Assembly (NCBI GenBank): GCA_033557685.1
Contig: JAWQRN010000630.1
Span: 1-27,624 of the forward strand
DNA from: Sperchopsis tessellata
Lineage: Eukaryota; Arthropoda; Insecta; Coleoptera; Hydrophilidae
Reading direction: 5' to 3'
Length of the DNA stretch: 27,624 nt
A model generated the notes under the pieces. The model had not been told where the DNA came from. It was given only the letters and a program-made list of their open reading frames with translations, and did no database searches. Within the stretch, counting starts at the first letter, position 1, and each line of letters starts with the position of its first letter. Shown here in pieces: positions 18,260 to 27,624 of this stretch. A program made the translations under genes and the position numbers.

Positions 18260-20349
18260 AAGAACTATTAATAAGTTTTAAAATATCGTTGTAAGTTTTA
18301 AAAGTCTTCTAGTGTGCGAATTTTCTGAAGTGAAGTCAATCTCTCATAACGTCATTCTAATAGAGTACCTAAGTACTCACATTTACACAATTACAAACAA
18401 AAATATGTAAAATTCATACATAACATAATCTAATCAGTTTACAAAATTTAATAAATTGTATCATATGCAATTAGTAAGTAAATGAAAGGGCGACAAACAC
18501 ACAAATATCAACATTCGGCTTCCTGTTCATTATGTAATGGATACAGCGTTGAACAGATCGTTGAATCTCTCTACAAGTCTTCATCATTATTTTGTATTCA
18601 AATTCATATGCATTAAACATGTAAAAAGGTATAAATACGTTCTATCATTACTTTTTTTATCTTGGGAGCGAAATGTGTTTATTTTTGTAGATTTTAAAGC
18701 TGATAACGTCATTATGCAGCGTATTGTTTACATTAGTACTTACTCATGCCCCATTTAAGTTTCCGTTTACAATTGTAACGATATTGTCCTCATTGTATGG
18801 CAAATAACGGTTGTATTTTACCCCTTCTCCGAAGCAATTAAACGGGATTAGGTAGGTGCGGCATTTTTAAGTACACTAATTACAGCGGTATCTCATATTC
18901 ACATTTCATTAAGTAGTTATTTATACGCAAGGATCTACCAAATATTTTAAATTCAATACTGTTGTACAATTGATTGGAATAAAAACTACATATATTTATT
19001 TTATCCGAGCTCATTGGTTTCAATTCAAAATAAGGTTCATAATTATCAAATAGTAAACAATAGTTATTTATGATAAAATTCATCTGGAGTAACTGCATAC
19101 TGCTACCCAAGTATTGCCGATGAAAACTTGAATCTAAATGTCAACTTTCGAACATAAAATTAAGTTGCATTTAAACAGTATACATCTCAAAGTGTTCACA
19201 CATATAAGTGACATGTATTTCATACATTATTTAATATACTCGTATAAATATGTTACACATATATCTCAAACTATGATAGAATGCATTTATTACTGTTCGC
19301 TAAATGAAAAAAAGTACGAAATACTGCTCAATCTATGGTTATATTTTATTGACATAGACAAGTGTTGGCGAAATCACAGAAATTATTTATAATCGAAAGA
19401 GACCAAAGTTGATAATGGGTACGTCATTCTTAAAATACTCCTTCCGAGTTTCTCGTACTTTAAAATTATTTTACCTTCCTAGCGAGAGGCCCCGATCGCA
19501 AGATCTAGACACCGTCGGTTTTTATAAATTGGGAAATTTTTTTGTGGTCATTTTTTTCCGGGAAGTATATAAATCTTTAGGTCCATGTATGTAAGTAAAT
19601 GGAGACCACATGAACGTTAAAGAACCCAATTTCAGGTAGAACACTGACTGCGACAAACTTCTACAATAGCGCAAACAACCTACGTTATATAGAAAACAAA
19701 CAACAATTTCATATCCCTTACTCAAGAAGCTTTCTTTACCCACTTCCCGAACAATTTCCTATTTTTCTCAAAACCATTCTGCATTATTTTTATCTTCAAT
19801 GCTTTCACTACACCCTTAGTTTTATTTGATAAATCCTTATCTCGTATTTTATTTAGGTTAAATTATTCTCGAATCGATCTACAAGTAACACATAAAAGAT
19901 ATATGTTTATATGATATAACATACATACTTTTCTTTTTCAACTCATTTGAAAATAATAATGTAATATTGTACTTATTTTCCCGTTATGTTTCGTTCATTT
20001 GTGATGCGATTCCTTAATAACTATGGGTGAGAGAAATGGTAAGTGCTAAGTACATTCTTACCGCTGGACTTGATATGCTACTGAGTATTAGGAATTCATA
20101 GCATCAATAGATGAAGAAACATTAGATAAATAAACAGTTCCGCAGTTTCATTTACATATTACTTTTGAAAGCTATTATTTCTACTTGATTCTGTTTTACC
20201 TGCATGATAAAAGTTTTGTTTGGAGGATTATCATATCTTTAATTATTTTTGTCACTTTGTTCCATACAGTGGTCACTTTGCTCTCTTTAATTAACCGCAT
20301 GTTTATTTCTATACTGAAGAAGCCACCTCCTGTGAATACGGTACCTAAA
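18260..20349. other. No gene recognised
   Basis: Two kilobases of AT-rich sequence with frames up to 84 codons (19138-19392), without motifs. 19390-19640 is less AT-rich and holds overlapping frames on both strands, but none resembles a known family. Nothing else can be supported. Confidence 0.45.
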
Positions 20350-20351
20350 TA

Positions 20352-20371
20352 CGAGGATTATCTTTGAAGTG
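20352..20371 (+). repeat. Mariner left terminal inverted repeat
   Basis: CGAGGATTATCTTTGAAGTG, preceded by TA. Pairs with the right repeat at 21556-21573. Confidence 0.85.
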
Positions 20372-20523
20372 CTTACAAATGACCACTAGGTGGAGCTATT
20401 GAGATGTGTTATTACTATTTTCGTAAAATTTGACATTCATTATTGTGAAAACAGTGGCAGCTTAGAAATTGACAGAGTAGTTTGTTTACAGTGAGCGTTT
20501 AAAAAAGCAATTTTGTGAAAATA

Positions 20524-21537
20524 ATGGAACTTTCACGTGAAGGTTTTCGTTGGATGATTTTTGACGATTTTAGTAGAGGCTTAATTCAACAACAATACAT
20601 ACAATCACTTCGTTCAAACTTTGGTAATGAAGCATTATTAGAAAAGACTGTTTACAGTTGGTTTGCAGAATTGCGTCGTGGTCGTGCGTCAGTCAGTGAA
20701 GAATTTCGGGAGCGTCGACAAAAATTGGTTATTATTCCAAAAAACATGGATGATGTGAGCAACGTGATTGAAGAAGATCGGCATGTGACTTACAGTAAGA
20801 TAGAGGCATGCTCAGGTATATCGAAGACTGCAGTACATTCGATTTTGCATGAACATTTAGCTGTGAAAAAGGTCTGCTCCCGATGGTTTCTGTATAATTT
20901 GACCGAAGCTGGATTTCTCAAAAAATTCGATCGAATAACTGAAGAATTCGTATACTACATCGTAATAAGTGACGAAACTTGGATATATTCGTATGAACTG
21001 GAAGCTAAGCAACACTACACTGTTTAGGTGTTCCAAGATGAACCGAATCCCACATAAATTGTTCGTTCACGAAGCACTTACAAGAAAACGATTGTTTGTT
21101 TCTTCAGTTGAACTGGATATATAGCAAGCATTCCTTTAGAGGATCGAAGAACAGTGATCGCTGAATGTACACAACAATTTTTTGCCAAAAGTCATCGACG
21201 AAATCAGAAAAAACAACCGAACACTTCGCATCATTCTTCATGACAATGCCAGGTATCACACAGCATGTCAAACAATTGATTATTTGAAAGAGAAAAACAT
21301 CGAATTAATGTCCCATTACCTGTATTCACCGACTTATCACCTATCTTCTTTTTTTTGTTCCCCAATCTCAAACAAAACATGCGAGAACAGCGAATTTCAT
21401 TACCTCAAGAAGCTGTTGAAACCTTCAAAAACCATGTTTTTGAGATACCAACTTCAGAGTGTAAAAATTTTTTCGAGAATTGGTTTGAACGCATGCAAAA
21501 GTGTATAATTCTTAAAGGAGAATATTTTGAAAAGAAA
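20524..21537 (+). pseudogene. Mariner transposase (SETMAR-type), disrupted
   Basis: The start at 20524 gives MELSREGFRWMIF, the usual beginning of this family. The DNA-binding half follows (GLIQQQYIQSLRSNFGNEAL, later RHVTYSKIEA and SILHEHLAVKKVCSRW). Then comes a deletion of about 10-15 residues before the catalytic domain. The first catalytic Asp is present in SDETW (20971-20973). A TAG at 21024-21026 sits where the family has Trp (before VFQDEPNPT), and TAA and TGA stops follow. A frameshift near 21180 leads to LRIILHDNARYHT with the second Asp (21242-21244). A second frameshift near 21330 leads to the C-terminal frame (FPNLKQNMREQ to GEYFEKK). The third catalytic Asp, expected after YSPDL-x-P-x, reads Phe (21346-21348). 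The protein is inactive. Confidence 0.92.
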
Positions 21538-21555
21538 TAAAACTAGTTTTTACCT

Positions 21556-21573
21556 TATTCAAGGTAACGCTCG
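21556..21573 (-). repeat. Mariner right terminal inverted repeat
   Basis: Read on the minus strand it begins CGAGCGTTACCTTGAA; followed on the plus strand by TA at 21574-21575. Confidence 0.85.
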
Positions 21574-21739
21574 TACACACAGTTAATTCACTAGATCTAT
21601 AAACTCTCCATTCGAATCCTCCTTCACCTGACTTCTATACTAAATACTAACGTTACTTTGTACTCACGAACACGTCTTCTTAGAACTGTATGACATTGGC
21701 AGGCCTTCTCTCAATTATCTCAGACGCTTCCTGCATAAA

Positions 21740-22040
21740 AATAATATTTATCTTCAATTAGAACACTATCAATTGAGTACTACTAGCTATGGTTTTAGTA
21801 ATCTACAAGTCTGGACCACAGGCCTACTTCCACCTTCCCAAATCCATCTGTATACAGGTTGGTCCCGCCTGCAAGAGTGCGCTGCATGTGACTTATTGCG
21901 TTCTAGTGCAATTACAACCTGGATCTTGTTACTGTATTCCTTAACATTCGATCATCCAGCTTCATGACTTTTGATGCAACGAGCCTCAGACTTTCAATAA
22001 TAAGAGCATGGCATGCTTTCTTACCCATGTTCCTCAATAG
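21740..22040 (-). pseudogene. RNase H fragment of the jockey-type LINE
   Basis: The minus strand at 21863-21810 reads TNLYTDGFGKVEVGLWSRLV. This is the first RNase H motif of jockey-superfamily elements (IYTDGS-x-x-x-x-x-x-G-x-G), with the motif Asp kept. Upstream, from about 22015, comes ACHALIIESLRLVASKVMKL and DDRMLRN, the region before RNase H. A further part near 21745-21720 (QEASEIIERRPANVIQF) is less certain. RNase H removes the RNA strand during retrotransposition. It lies on the same strand and on the 3' side of the reverse transcriptase at 22830-23330, so it is probably the same element, separated by an AT-rich segment. Confidence 0.65.
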
Positions 22041-22084
22041 AGGAAAATATATTCTGTTTCTTCTTTTACCTTACCGGCTACGAT

Positions 22085-22800
22085 GTTATCGATATTTTTT
22101 TAACACTACAACCCCATTTTAAAAAATAAAATCGAAAAATATATATCCAGCATGTGATATTTTGATTAATGAAAATATTTCGAAATACTGTTTACTTCTT
22201 TTTAATGAATAATGTTTTTGTCACACAATTAAAAAGAATTGATAAAGAGTATTCGGATAAAACATAATAATTTCCAAAATGAATTTCTATTGTAAATAAA
22301 AACAAAACTTCGAAAAAATGAAAATGTATTATCAACTGTATAAAGAAACTAATTATAATATCGTTATTAAATTGTATGTTCCAACAATGTTTTTTTTATT
22401 CCCTTTGTTTTTGTAACAAAAAATCATAGTTAAACATATTCAAACAGCAGTTTACAATAATTCCAGTAAACAAAACATCGCCTTTGAATGTTTGCACCTC
22501 TATATCATGAAAACTATTTATTTATGATTTGTATTTGTAGAAAAAATTGGATTGTACTTTTAAAAAAAAGATCGATGATGTCCAATGATAGCTCATAAGG
22601 TGAGTTGGAACAAAATATATTTTTATGTGGAATAAACTAATAAAGAGCAAAAATATAAAATCGATCTTAAATGTGTTTCATCTATTAGACACTCTCTATT
22701 GATACCTATTTAAAAAGCTACGTTGTAAATTTTTCTGTGCACCGAAAAATATTACATAGACATTCTTCCTTTTCATAAAAAAACTATTTCAGTAATGATT
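22085..22800. other. AT-rich segment between reverse transcriptase and RNase H of the LINE
   Basis: About 0.7 kb with no readable reverse transcriptase thumb region, although it has about the length that region would have. It is far more AT-rich than the readable LINE parts on either side. No terminal repeats were seen, so I cannot tell replacement by insertion from heavy decay. Confidence 0.4.
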
Positions 22801-22829
22801 ACTAAGAGCTTATATAAGGTGTAATATCG

Positions 22830-23330
22830 TTGAACCTGCCGTAAATCCCTGGTTTAGCTCCAAAACAGTCCCAGGAGAGTTTATTATCGTGAGAATTACC
22901 AGCTCATCGGCATATCCTTGGGAATAGTATCTTTCTTTCTGTATCTTTTTTATTATAAGTTCGTTGACAACCAGGCACCACAGTAGGGGGTAAGAATATC
23001 CCGGCCAATGGACACCCTCTGCCAACAGTTACCTTTACCTTATCAGCCCTGTCAGCACTGATGTGATGATGTTTCAGCATATTTGCAATATATCTCACAA
23101 TTGGGTTGTCGATTCCTGTATTATGAGCAGCTGCATAGATCGGGTGTCGATGTATTGTCTAACGCATCTTCAATTTCGAAGAAAATACCTAGAGCCGGGT
23201 GTCCAATTGCTGTTTGAGTACTGTGGACAAGTTCATGAACAGTCGATTCGATAGGTTTCCCAGCCTGAAGTAATTACTAAAGCCTCGATACCCTATTGGT
23301 TCCTGAATAGAGTAAATGAGTCTACATCCT
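22830..23330 (-). pseudogene. Jockey-type LINE reverse transcriptase, inactive
   Basis: From 23275 the minus strand reads QAGKPIESTVHELVHSTQTA and GHPALGIFFEIEDALDNTS. This is the Q-x-GKSTE-x-AL-x-x-x-V---GAFLDIEGAFDNTS motif of jockey elements, with the first catalytic Asp changed to Glu (FLD to FFE). A shifted frame then reads GIDNPIVRYIANMLKHHHIS and VTVGRGCPLAG, the RGCPQGG motif. A third frame reads YPLLWCLVVNELIIKKIQ and YYSQGYADELVILT. In the active site (22914-22903) YADD has become YADE. Three or more frameshifts separate these blocks. Family identity is clear from order and spacing. Confidence 0.88.
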
Positions 23331-23599
23331 TTTTTCGTCAAATAGTTTCGGAAATCTGGTAGACTTGTTTATGCCCATTATACAGAATAATTGAGCTGCA
23401 TATAAAAACAAGTGAGCTACTCATGTTCATGAGCCTGACTACGCCCCTGATCAGAGAAATTCACACATCATACATGTGCTTGACAAAGGTCATAGACTTA
23501 ATATTACTGAACATTTGATGATTTATCAGTGAGATTTCAATTCCCCCCAGTCTTTTCATGTCTTTTCTTTTACTGCAGAGCTTCCAGGAGTTTATATTA

Positions 23600-23930
23600 G
23601 GTTTTCTCAAAGGCGTTTTGTACCTGGTCTGAAACTATTTGAAGCAGTCCGAATCAGTTGACCTCTTTATATTCGACGCTCTGTTGTATGAATGTCTCGT
23701 CTCCTTTCAATGGGATGAAACTTACTGACTTCAACAAGAAACATCTTCTAAGGGTTTCCGCCTTAAAACTGGATAACTCTTCTCGTAAGACAGCTGTATG
23801 GCTTCCTGTATAAGACTTGAGGCTAATTCCGCATCATTTATTGTCTTTATATTTAACGGAACAGCCTATGATGTTCCAAAAACGAACGATTTGTATTCAT
23901 CCCAATTGGTACTGAAAGCGTTCCAGAAAG
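23600..23930 (-). pseudogene. Jockey-type LINE linker between endonuclease and reverse transcriptase
   Basis: The minus strand from 23925 reads NAFSTNWDEYKSFVFG, a stop, then INDAELASSLIQEAIQLSYE and KSYPVLRRKP. This fits the W-x-x-Y-x-x-x-L---I-x-x-x-x-ELE-x-A-x-x-x-L-x-x-A-x-x-x-S-x-P linker of these polyproteins. Nearer the reverse transcriptase, RKPNINSWKLC followed by a Lys/Arg-rich stretch resembles the I-x-x-AK-x-x-SW-x-x-FC block. It joins the endonuclease and reverse transcriptase parts into one element. Confidence 0.65.
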
Positions 23931-23954
23931 CTGTTTCTGATAATATTGTATGTT

Positions 23955-24095
23955 TTAACCTGTAACCAGTTGTCTATGATCTGATAAAGAAGTTTCATTA
24001 GAGGCACACCAATTACATATAATTAATTTCATATTACGTGAGCATAGGGTTATATCAATAATCTCCTGCTTTCTTCTATTACTCCGATCTGCGTC
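23955..24095 (-). pseudogene. Jockey-type LINE endonuclease, C-terminal end
   Basis: The minus strand at about 24074-23955 reads RRKQEIIDITLCSRNMK, then ICNWCASNETSLSDHRQL. In jockey-superfamily elements the apurinic-type endonuclease ends with (E)VIDITL-x-S---W-x-V---SLSDH-x-x-I. The catalytic SDH triplet is intact here. The rest of the endonuclease is not readable upstream: the palindrome at 24221-24321 begins about 130 bp away. With the linker, reverse transcriptase and RNase H this gives a minus-strand LINE remnant of about 2.4 kb. Confidence 0.85.
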
Positions 24096-24220
24096 ATATT
24101 TGAGGTCAACATTTTTATTGCTCTTCTTTTAAAGTTTAGTGCATGCTACCTCGGATTTTAGAAAGTGGGTATTACGGAAATAAATCAGATAACGGTTATG
24201 TAACAAAGATGTGTATTTAT

Positions 24221-24321
24221 TTCAGGTTTTCCAGGAGATAACCGTGTGTTGGCTTTTGGTTTGGTTTTTTGGTTTGGCAAAACCAAAAGCCAACACACGG
24301 TTATCTCCCGGAAAACCTGAA
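24221..24321. repeat. Near-perfect inverted repeat, 42-bp arms and 17-nt loop
   Basis: The left arm is 24221-24262 and the right arm 24280-24321. The right arm reverse-complemented equals the left except for one A/G difference at 24233. The spacer 24263-24279 is rich in G and T (GGTTTTTTGG...). The similarity stops sharply at both outer edges. Transcribed in either direction it would fold into a long hairpin. Its near-perfection contrasts with the heavy decay around it, so it is young or maintained, or a technical foldback. Confidence 0.9.
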
Positions 24322-24534
24322 GATATTTACTGTGGCCGTGGAAGGCTACGTACTGAGTTATGATGTGAATTGTCACAAATCAGACTTACATTCACATCAG
24401 ATGTACACTAAATATATGATATAGTACCTAAATACAGTTAATATGGAAGAAACGGCCTTTTAAGGAACTTTAGTTAGTGTTTGAGACCTAGAAAAGAATC
24501 ATTATTATGTTAACACTATACGTAATTACAGGTT

Positions 24535-25260
24535 GTGCTTTTATTGGGTCGACAAGGCGGCTACACCAAATACCCCTATTTTCGATGCCTGTGAGATAGT
24601 GGAGCAGACAAAAAACACTATGTCAAAATCGTCTGGGTATTAAGACCTGGCCTGAAACCAGATTCGCACTATGTTCTCTCACAAGTTCTCGTAGATACGG
24701 AGAAAATTACACTTCCGCCGCCCACATCAAACTTCGTCTTATGAAAAATGTTGTCAAGGCACTCAATAAAGAAAGTAAAGCGTTTGCTTTCATAAATCAG
24801 AAGTTTGCACGAATCAGTGAGACCAAACTAAAGGCATATATTTTTGATGGTCCTCAAATCAGGGAGCTTATGAAAGATGCTAAATTTGATGAGAGTATGG
24901 AAGAAGATGAGAAAAATGCCTGGTTCGTATTGAAGTCCATAATTAAGAACTTTATGGGTAACTATAGGAGCTCAGAGTATGAATATGTTGTTAAGGAACT
25001 CCTGTGGAGCTTCCAAATTCTTAGTGTACGTTTGTTCATAAAGATGAACTTTTTCATCTCGCATTTAGATTACTTTCCTGAGAACTGTGGGGATTACACT
25101 AAGGATCAAGGTAGGCGCTTTCATCAAGATATTCGAGTAATAGAAGAGAGGTACCAGGGTCGCTGGGATGTGAAAATGCTTGAAAACTGCTGAAAATTGC
25201 TGGTGCCTCAAGAGAGATGTTCCAGATGCAAAACATACACGAAAGTCCTTGAACAGTTCC
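24535..25260 (+). pseudogene. Degenerate copy of a conserved, unnamed arthropod multicopy protein
   Basis: The first part reads VVLLLGRQGGYTKYPYFRCL, then DSGADKKHYV and, after a frame change, HIKLRLMKNVVKALNKESKA. From 24741 a 150-codon open frame includes FARISETKLKAYIFDGPQIR, FKSIIKNFMGNYRSSEYE-like spacing (read as VLKSIIKNFMGNYRSSEYEY), FISHLDYFPENCGDYTKDQG and RRFHQDIRVIEERYQGRWDV. A final frame change gives CWCLKRDVPDAKHTRKS. I recall closely similar predicted proteins occurring in many copies in arthropods and some other invertebrates, usually called uncharacterized; the order of blocks here follows them. The His/Asp/Gln cluster (HLDFFP, RFHQD) is the most conserved part. The copy number suggests a mobile element, but I cannot name the enzyme. 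ATTACAG just before the first block looks like a splice acceptor. Confidence 0.7.
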
Positions 25261-25295
25261 TTTCTTCCACAATAATTGTGTTCCTCTATCATTTC

Positions 25296-25352
<57 letters not shown>
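25296..25352. repeat. (AT)n microsatellite
   Basis: AT dinucleotides with one C interruption near 25303, just downstream of the unnamed-family remnant. The minus-strand Tyr-Ile repeat frame across it is an artefact of the repeat. Confidence 0.95.
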
Positions 25353-25353
<1 letters not shown>

Positions 25354-27551
25354 TTTACACTTAAGAAAAGTCTAAGTCTGCTTTGTGGCAATTCATATCA
25401 TAATTTTATAAAAATCGAAATAGTACAAGGACTTGATTGAGCAAAATGGGTATATTTTTGAATTCAGCATGAACTAAATATAAATGAACAGCTATAAAAA
25501 TCTTGACCTCAGAAAAAAATAATTAAACCGCAAATCAATGTTATGTAGTGGAATGTGCTCAGTTCTGAATAGTTCACATATGTTAGGTTACTGTTTTTCC
25601 ACACTGGAGTTTGATCCGAACCTCCACTAAGTCTTTGAAACAGAACAGAAGTATCAGCCAATATTCAAAGTATTTCGCCACGATAATACAAACTTCAAGA
25701 GTATTACCAGTGATATAATAATAAAGGATGCCAGTATTGTTCAAGCGTCTCATCTATTATTGTAGAACGAAGGTTTGTGGATGATAATTGTATGTGTTTC
25801 ACCACAGTCAGCTGACGAATAATAACAATAGTTGTAGCTATGCTTTATTTCAAGTAAATTTAAGTAAATATGATATCGTCCCTATCCTTGGTATAAACTA
25901 GGAACCAACCACCTTTCTAGAAGACTGCTTCGTCAAGTCCAGGTTCAGGTCCAGTAACTTAAAGGTTGCTAGTGAGGCACTGTTTTCAAGCTTACCCCTT
26001 TTTGTTATAGTCTGCAGTTATACACGCTTACCATCATTCATTCTGTCACACTGCCATCTTCGCTTTCTTTATATGTTCGCTTGTGACTTGTAAGTGACTC
26101 TGCGAGGTCCCACATCCTCACGTCTTCTACGAGGCAATTCTTTAGTCCTCCCTTCATCAGGTATGTTTCCAGAAAGACAATCGACTACCTTTTTATGCGT
26201 TCCATTGTACATCGAATTGCATTACATTAGTCATCAGTGAGACCTTCCAAACAGTTTACTAAAATTTAGCGAGTAACTTGGGAAATGAAATCTACTGCAG
26301 CAGAACTTGCTTATTCTTGTTATGGCTAGAATGCAATAAGTAACCTAAGGGAATCCTCCAAAGCACTGACTTCACAGTGCCTCAGCACAATAGTTTTTAG
26401 TGTGAAACAAGAGATCCTCGAGGAATGTGTGATTTTCGTCATGGGCGACGGACTTGGATCAGTAGACCCCTGTAATATTCGCTGCAGCCTTAGATGTTTT
26501 ACGATCTAGCGTTTATCTAACAATAGCTCTCCTCCCGTATACGCAGTTACTAGACGTAGTAAGAAAGTTATGGATTTTTTGAGTTTTCCGAAAAATATTT
26601 TAAGTTAGTAGGAATCTGACTAATTATATACTCAAACTAATTATACGAAACTAACTCATCGAAGAACGGATTATATAATATAGCAATAAATTAATCATTG
26701 ATCAAGATTAACTTTAGCTATAAATAATGTTAACAAGACTATTAATTAATTATCTACGACTTTTCTGTGGCCGACCATGATCTACAATTTTGGTATAATA
26801 AGTTTAAATATGTGAATATTGTTAATTTTTTAGTATATTCTCCTCAAATGCTAACATAAGTATGCAATTGTAATAAGAGGTTTGCCGGTAAACTTAAATA
26901 TTTATTTCAGCTGGTTCCGGTGTAGCGAAACTAAACGTGTATATTTCTGTTGTCAACTTTCGCCTTATTTTTTGAAACGCAATTAGCCGTGACCAATCTG
27001 CAAAAATAACTTCTTCTATGTCACCAATGATGGTATCACGAAGTGTTGATCAGTTAACTGAATGGCAGCTGTCATCGGTATAAATTCAGCCTAATGATTT
27101 TCTGTAAACTTCACGCACGCGACTTATGTGCCAAATTGACAAAGTATATAATTTGATGTTGACAAAAACGGATTATTTTTCTAATGATTTTAGAGACAGA
27201 TGTTACCTTGGCTTTTAATTTGGCTGATACCTTGAGTTACGTACACATGAATATAAATAAAGTTTTTCGACATAAAAGAGGTTTTTGGCTTATTCATGCA
27301 CAATTCGTTATTATGCGTATTGTTTCTTCTATTTCTTAATAATTATCATAAATCTCTGCTTGCAAACAATTGCAGTCTCTTAAAATTAAATTTCATAAAA
27401 TATATGACCAGTTAACTGTTTAATCTGATCTAACCACCGACAGGTAACCTTACCAGCGATATGCACTCTTTTACTTTCCCTTCAACTACCGGTCTTTATT
27501 GTTATTTATATTTAAATATAATAACGTTCAACCTCTTACAAGTACATTGTT
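25353..27551. other. No gene recognised
   Basis: About 2.2 kb. 25860-26560 is richer in G and C than the rest, and on the minus strand one frame has two fairly long open runs (about 66 codons ending near 26316, and about 48 codons over 26191-26045). Stops between them occur at about the rate expected by chance and I recognise no motif. The remainder is AT-rich with nothing to report. Confidence 0.4.
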
Positions 27552-27618
<67 letters not shown>

Positions 27619-27620
27619 TA
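27552..27620. repeat. (AT)n microsatellite at the window end
   Basis: AT dinucleotides with minor interruptions near both ends, running almost to the last base. Confidence 0.95.
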
Positions 27621-27624
27621 GAGA

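Larger units (their letters stand above)
20350..21575 (+). mobile_element. Near-complete mariner transposon with TIRs and TA target duplication
   Basis: The element proper is 20352-21573 (1222 bp), between TA at 20350-20351 and TA at 21574-21575. The left end reads CGAGGATTATCTTTGAA. The right end, reverse-complemented, reads CGAGCGTTACCTTGAA, so the ends match at all but a few positions with a single gap. About 1.2-1.3 kb with a roughly 340-codon transposase and TA duplication is standard for mariner. The 5' untranslated part is about 170 bp and the 3' part about 35 bp, also normal. The internal gene is broken, so this copy cannot supply its own transposase, though both ends are still recognisable. 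Confidence 0.9.

Noticed and set aside
21332..21334. Loss of the YSPD aspartate taken as the lost catalytic residue of the mariner
   Set aside because: The Asp codon is present one frame over (21331-21333), and that Asp is not catalytic. The actual third catalytic position lies five residues later and reads Phe.
24185..24376. 63-codon minus-strand frame across the palindrome
   Set aside because: It is made largely of the two hairpin arms, with no independent coding signature.
25065..25391. 108-codon minus-strand frame with Tyr-Ile repeats
   Set aside because: The repeat is the translation of the AT microsatellite and the remainder is antisense to the unnamed-family remnant.
25770..26513. 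Minus-strand frame in which most stops are TAA/TAG at positions where Gln would read well, suggesting a reassigned genetic code
   Set aside because: Stops occur at about the random rate for this composition, two are TGA, and no family match supports the reading. Other elements in the window show ordinary stops and frameshifts, so decay is the simpler explanation.

Overview
The window looks like animal nuclear DNA, most likely from an arthropod and probably an insect. It is strongly A+T-rich by eye, has no operon structure or long intact reading frames, and carries (AT)n and hexanucleotide microsatellites. Its readable coding traces belong to families typical of arthropod genomes: jockey-type and other non-LTR retrotransposons, Penelope-like elements with a GIY-YIG domain, mariner and IS630/Tc1-like transposons, a hAT-type miniature element and an errantivirus-like envelope remnant. 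I found no host gene that I can defend. All family calls come from reading translated motifs by eye; no search was run.

Layout. 1-134: hexanucleotide array. 1235-1545 (-): 3' end of a LINE. 2695-3713 (+): Penelope-like element 1. 5640-5795: hAT-type MITE with an 8-bp target duplication, lying between two copies of a short motif. 6447-6755 (+): N-terminal mariner-type transposase fragment. 6800-7762 (+): errantivirus-like envelope remnant, followed by a possible LTR and primer-binding-like site near 8123. 8520-9180 (+): RTE-like LINE fragment. 9190-12350: nothing recognised. 12427-14440 (+): a LINE with traces of ORF1, endonuclease and reverse transcriptase, interrupted by unrelated sequence. 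14738-16620 (-): Penelope-like element 2, the best preserved, with reverse transcriptase and GIY-YIG domain. 16735-17500 (+): IS630/Tc1-like transposon split by a TA microsatellite. 17889-18120 (-): Penelope-like element 3. 20350-21575 (+): a near-complete mariner with terminal inverted repeats and TA duplications. 21740-24095 (-): a long jockey-type LINE remnant (RNase H, reverse transcriptase, linker, endonuclease). 24221-24321: a near-perfect 42-bp-arm palindrome. 24535-25260 (+): a degenerate copy of a conserved but unnamed protein family. 25353-27551: nothing convincing. 27552-27620: AT microsatellite.

The genes do not work together. This is an accumulation of dead mobile elements in both orientations, each carrying stops, frameshifts or lost catalytic residues. 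The points most worth checking are the three Penelope-like elements (one with a hammerhead-like hairpin 3' of its endonuclease), the envelope remnant and the order of its following signals, the exact mariner and MITE boundaries, the large hairpin at 24.2 kb and the unnamed family at 24.5 kb.
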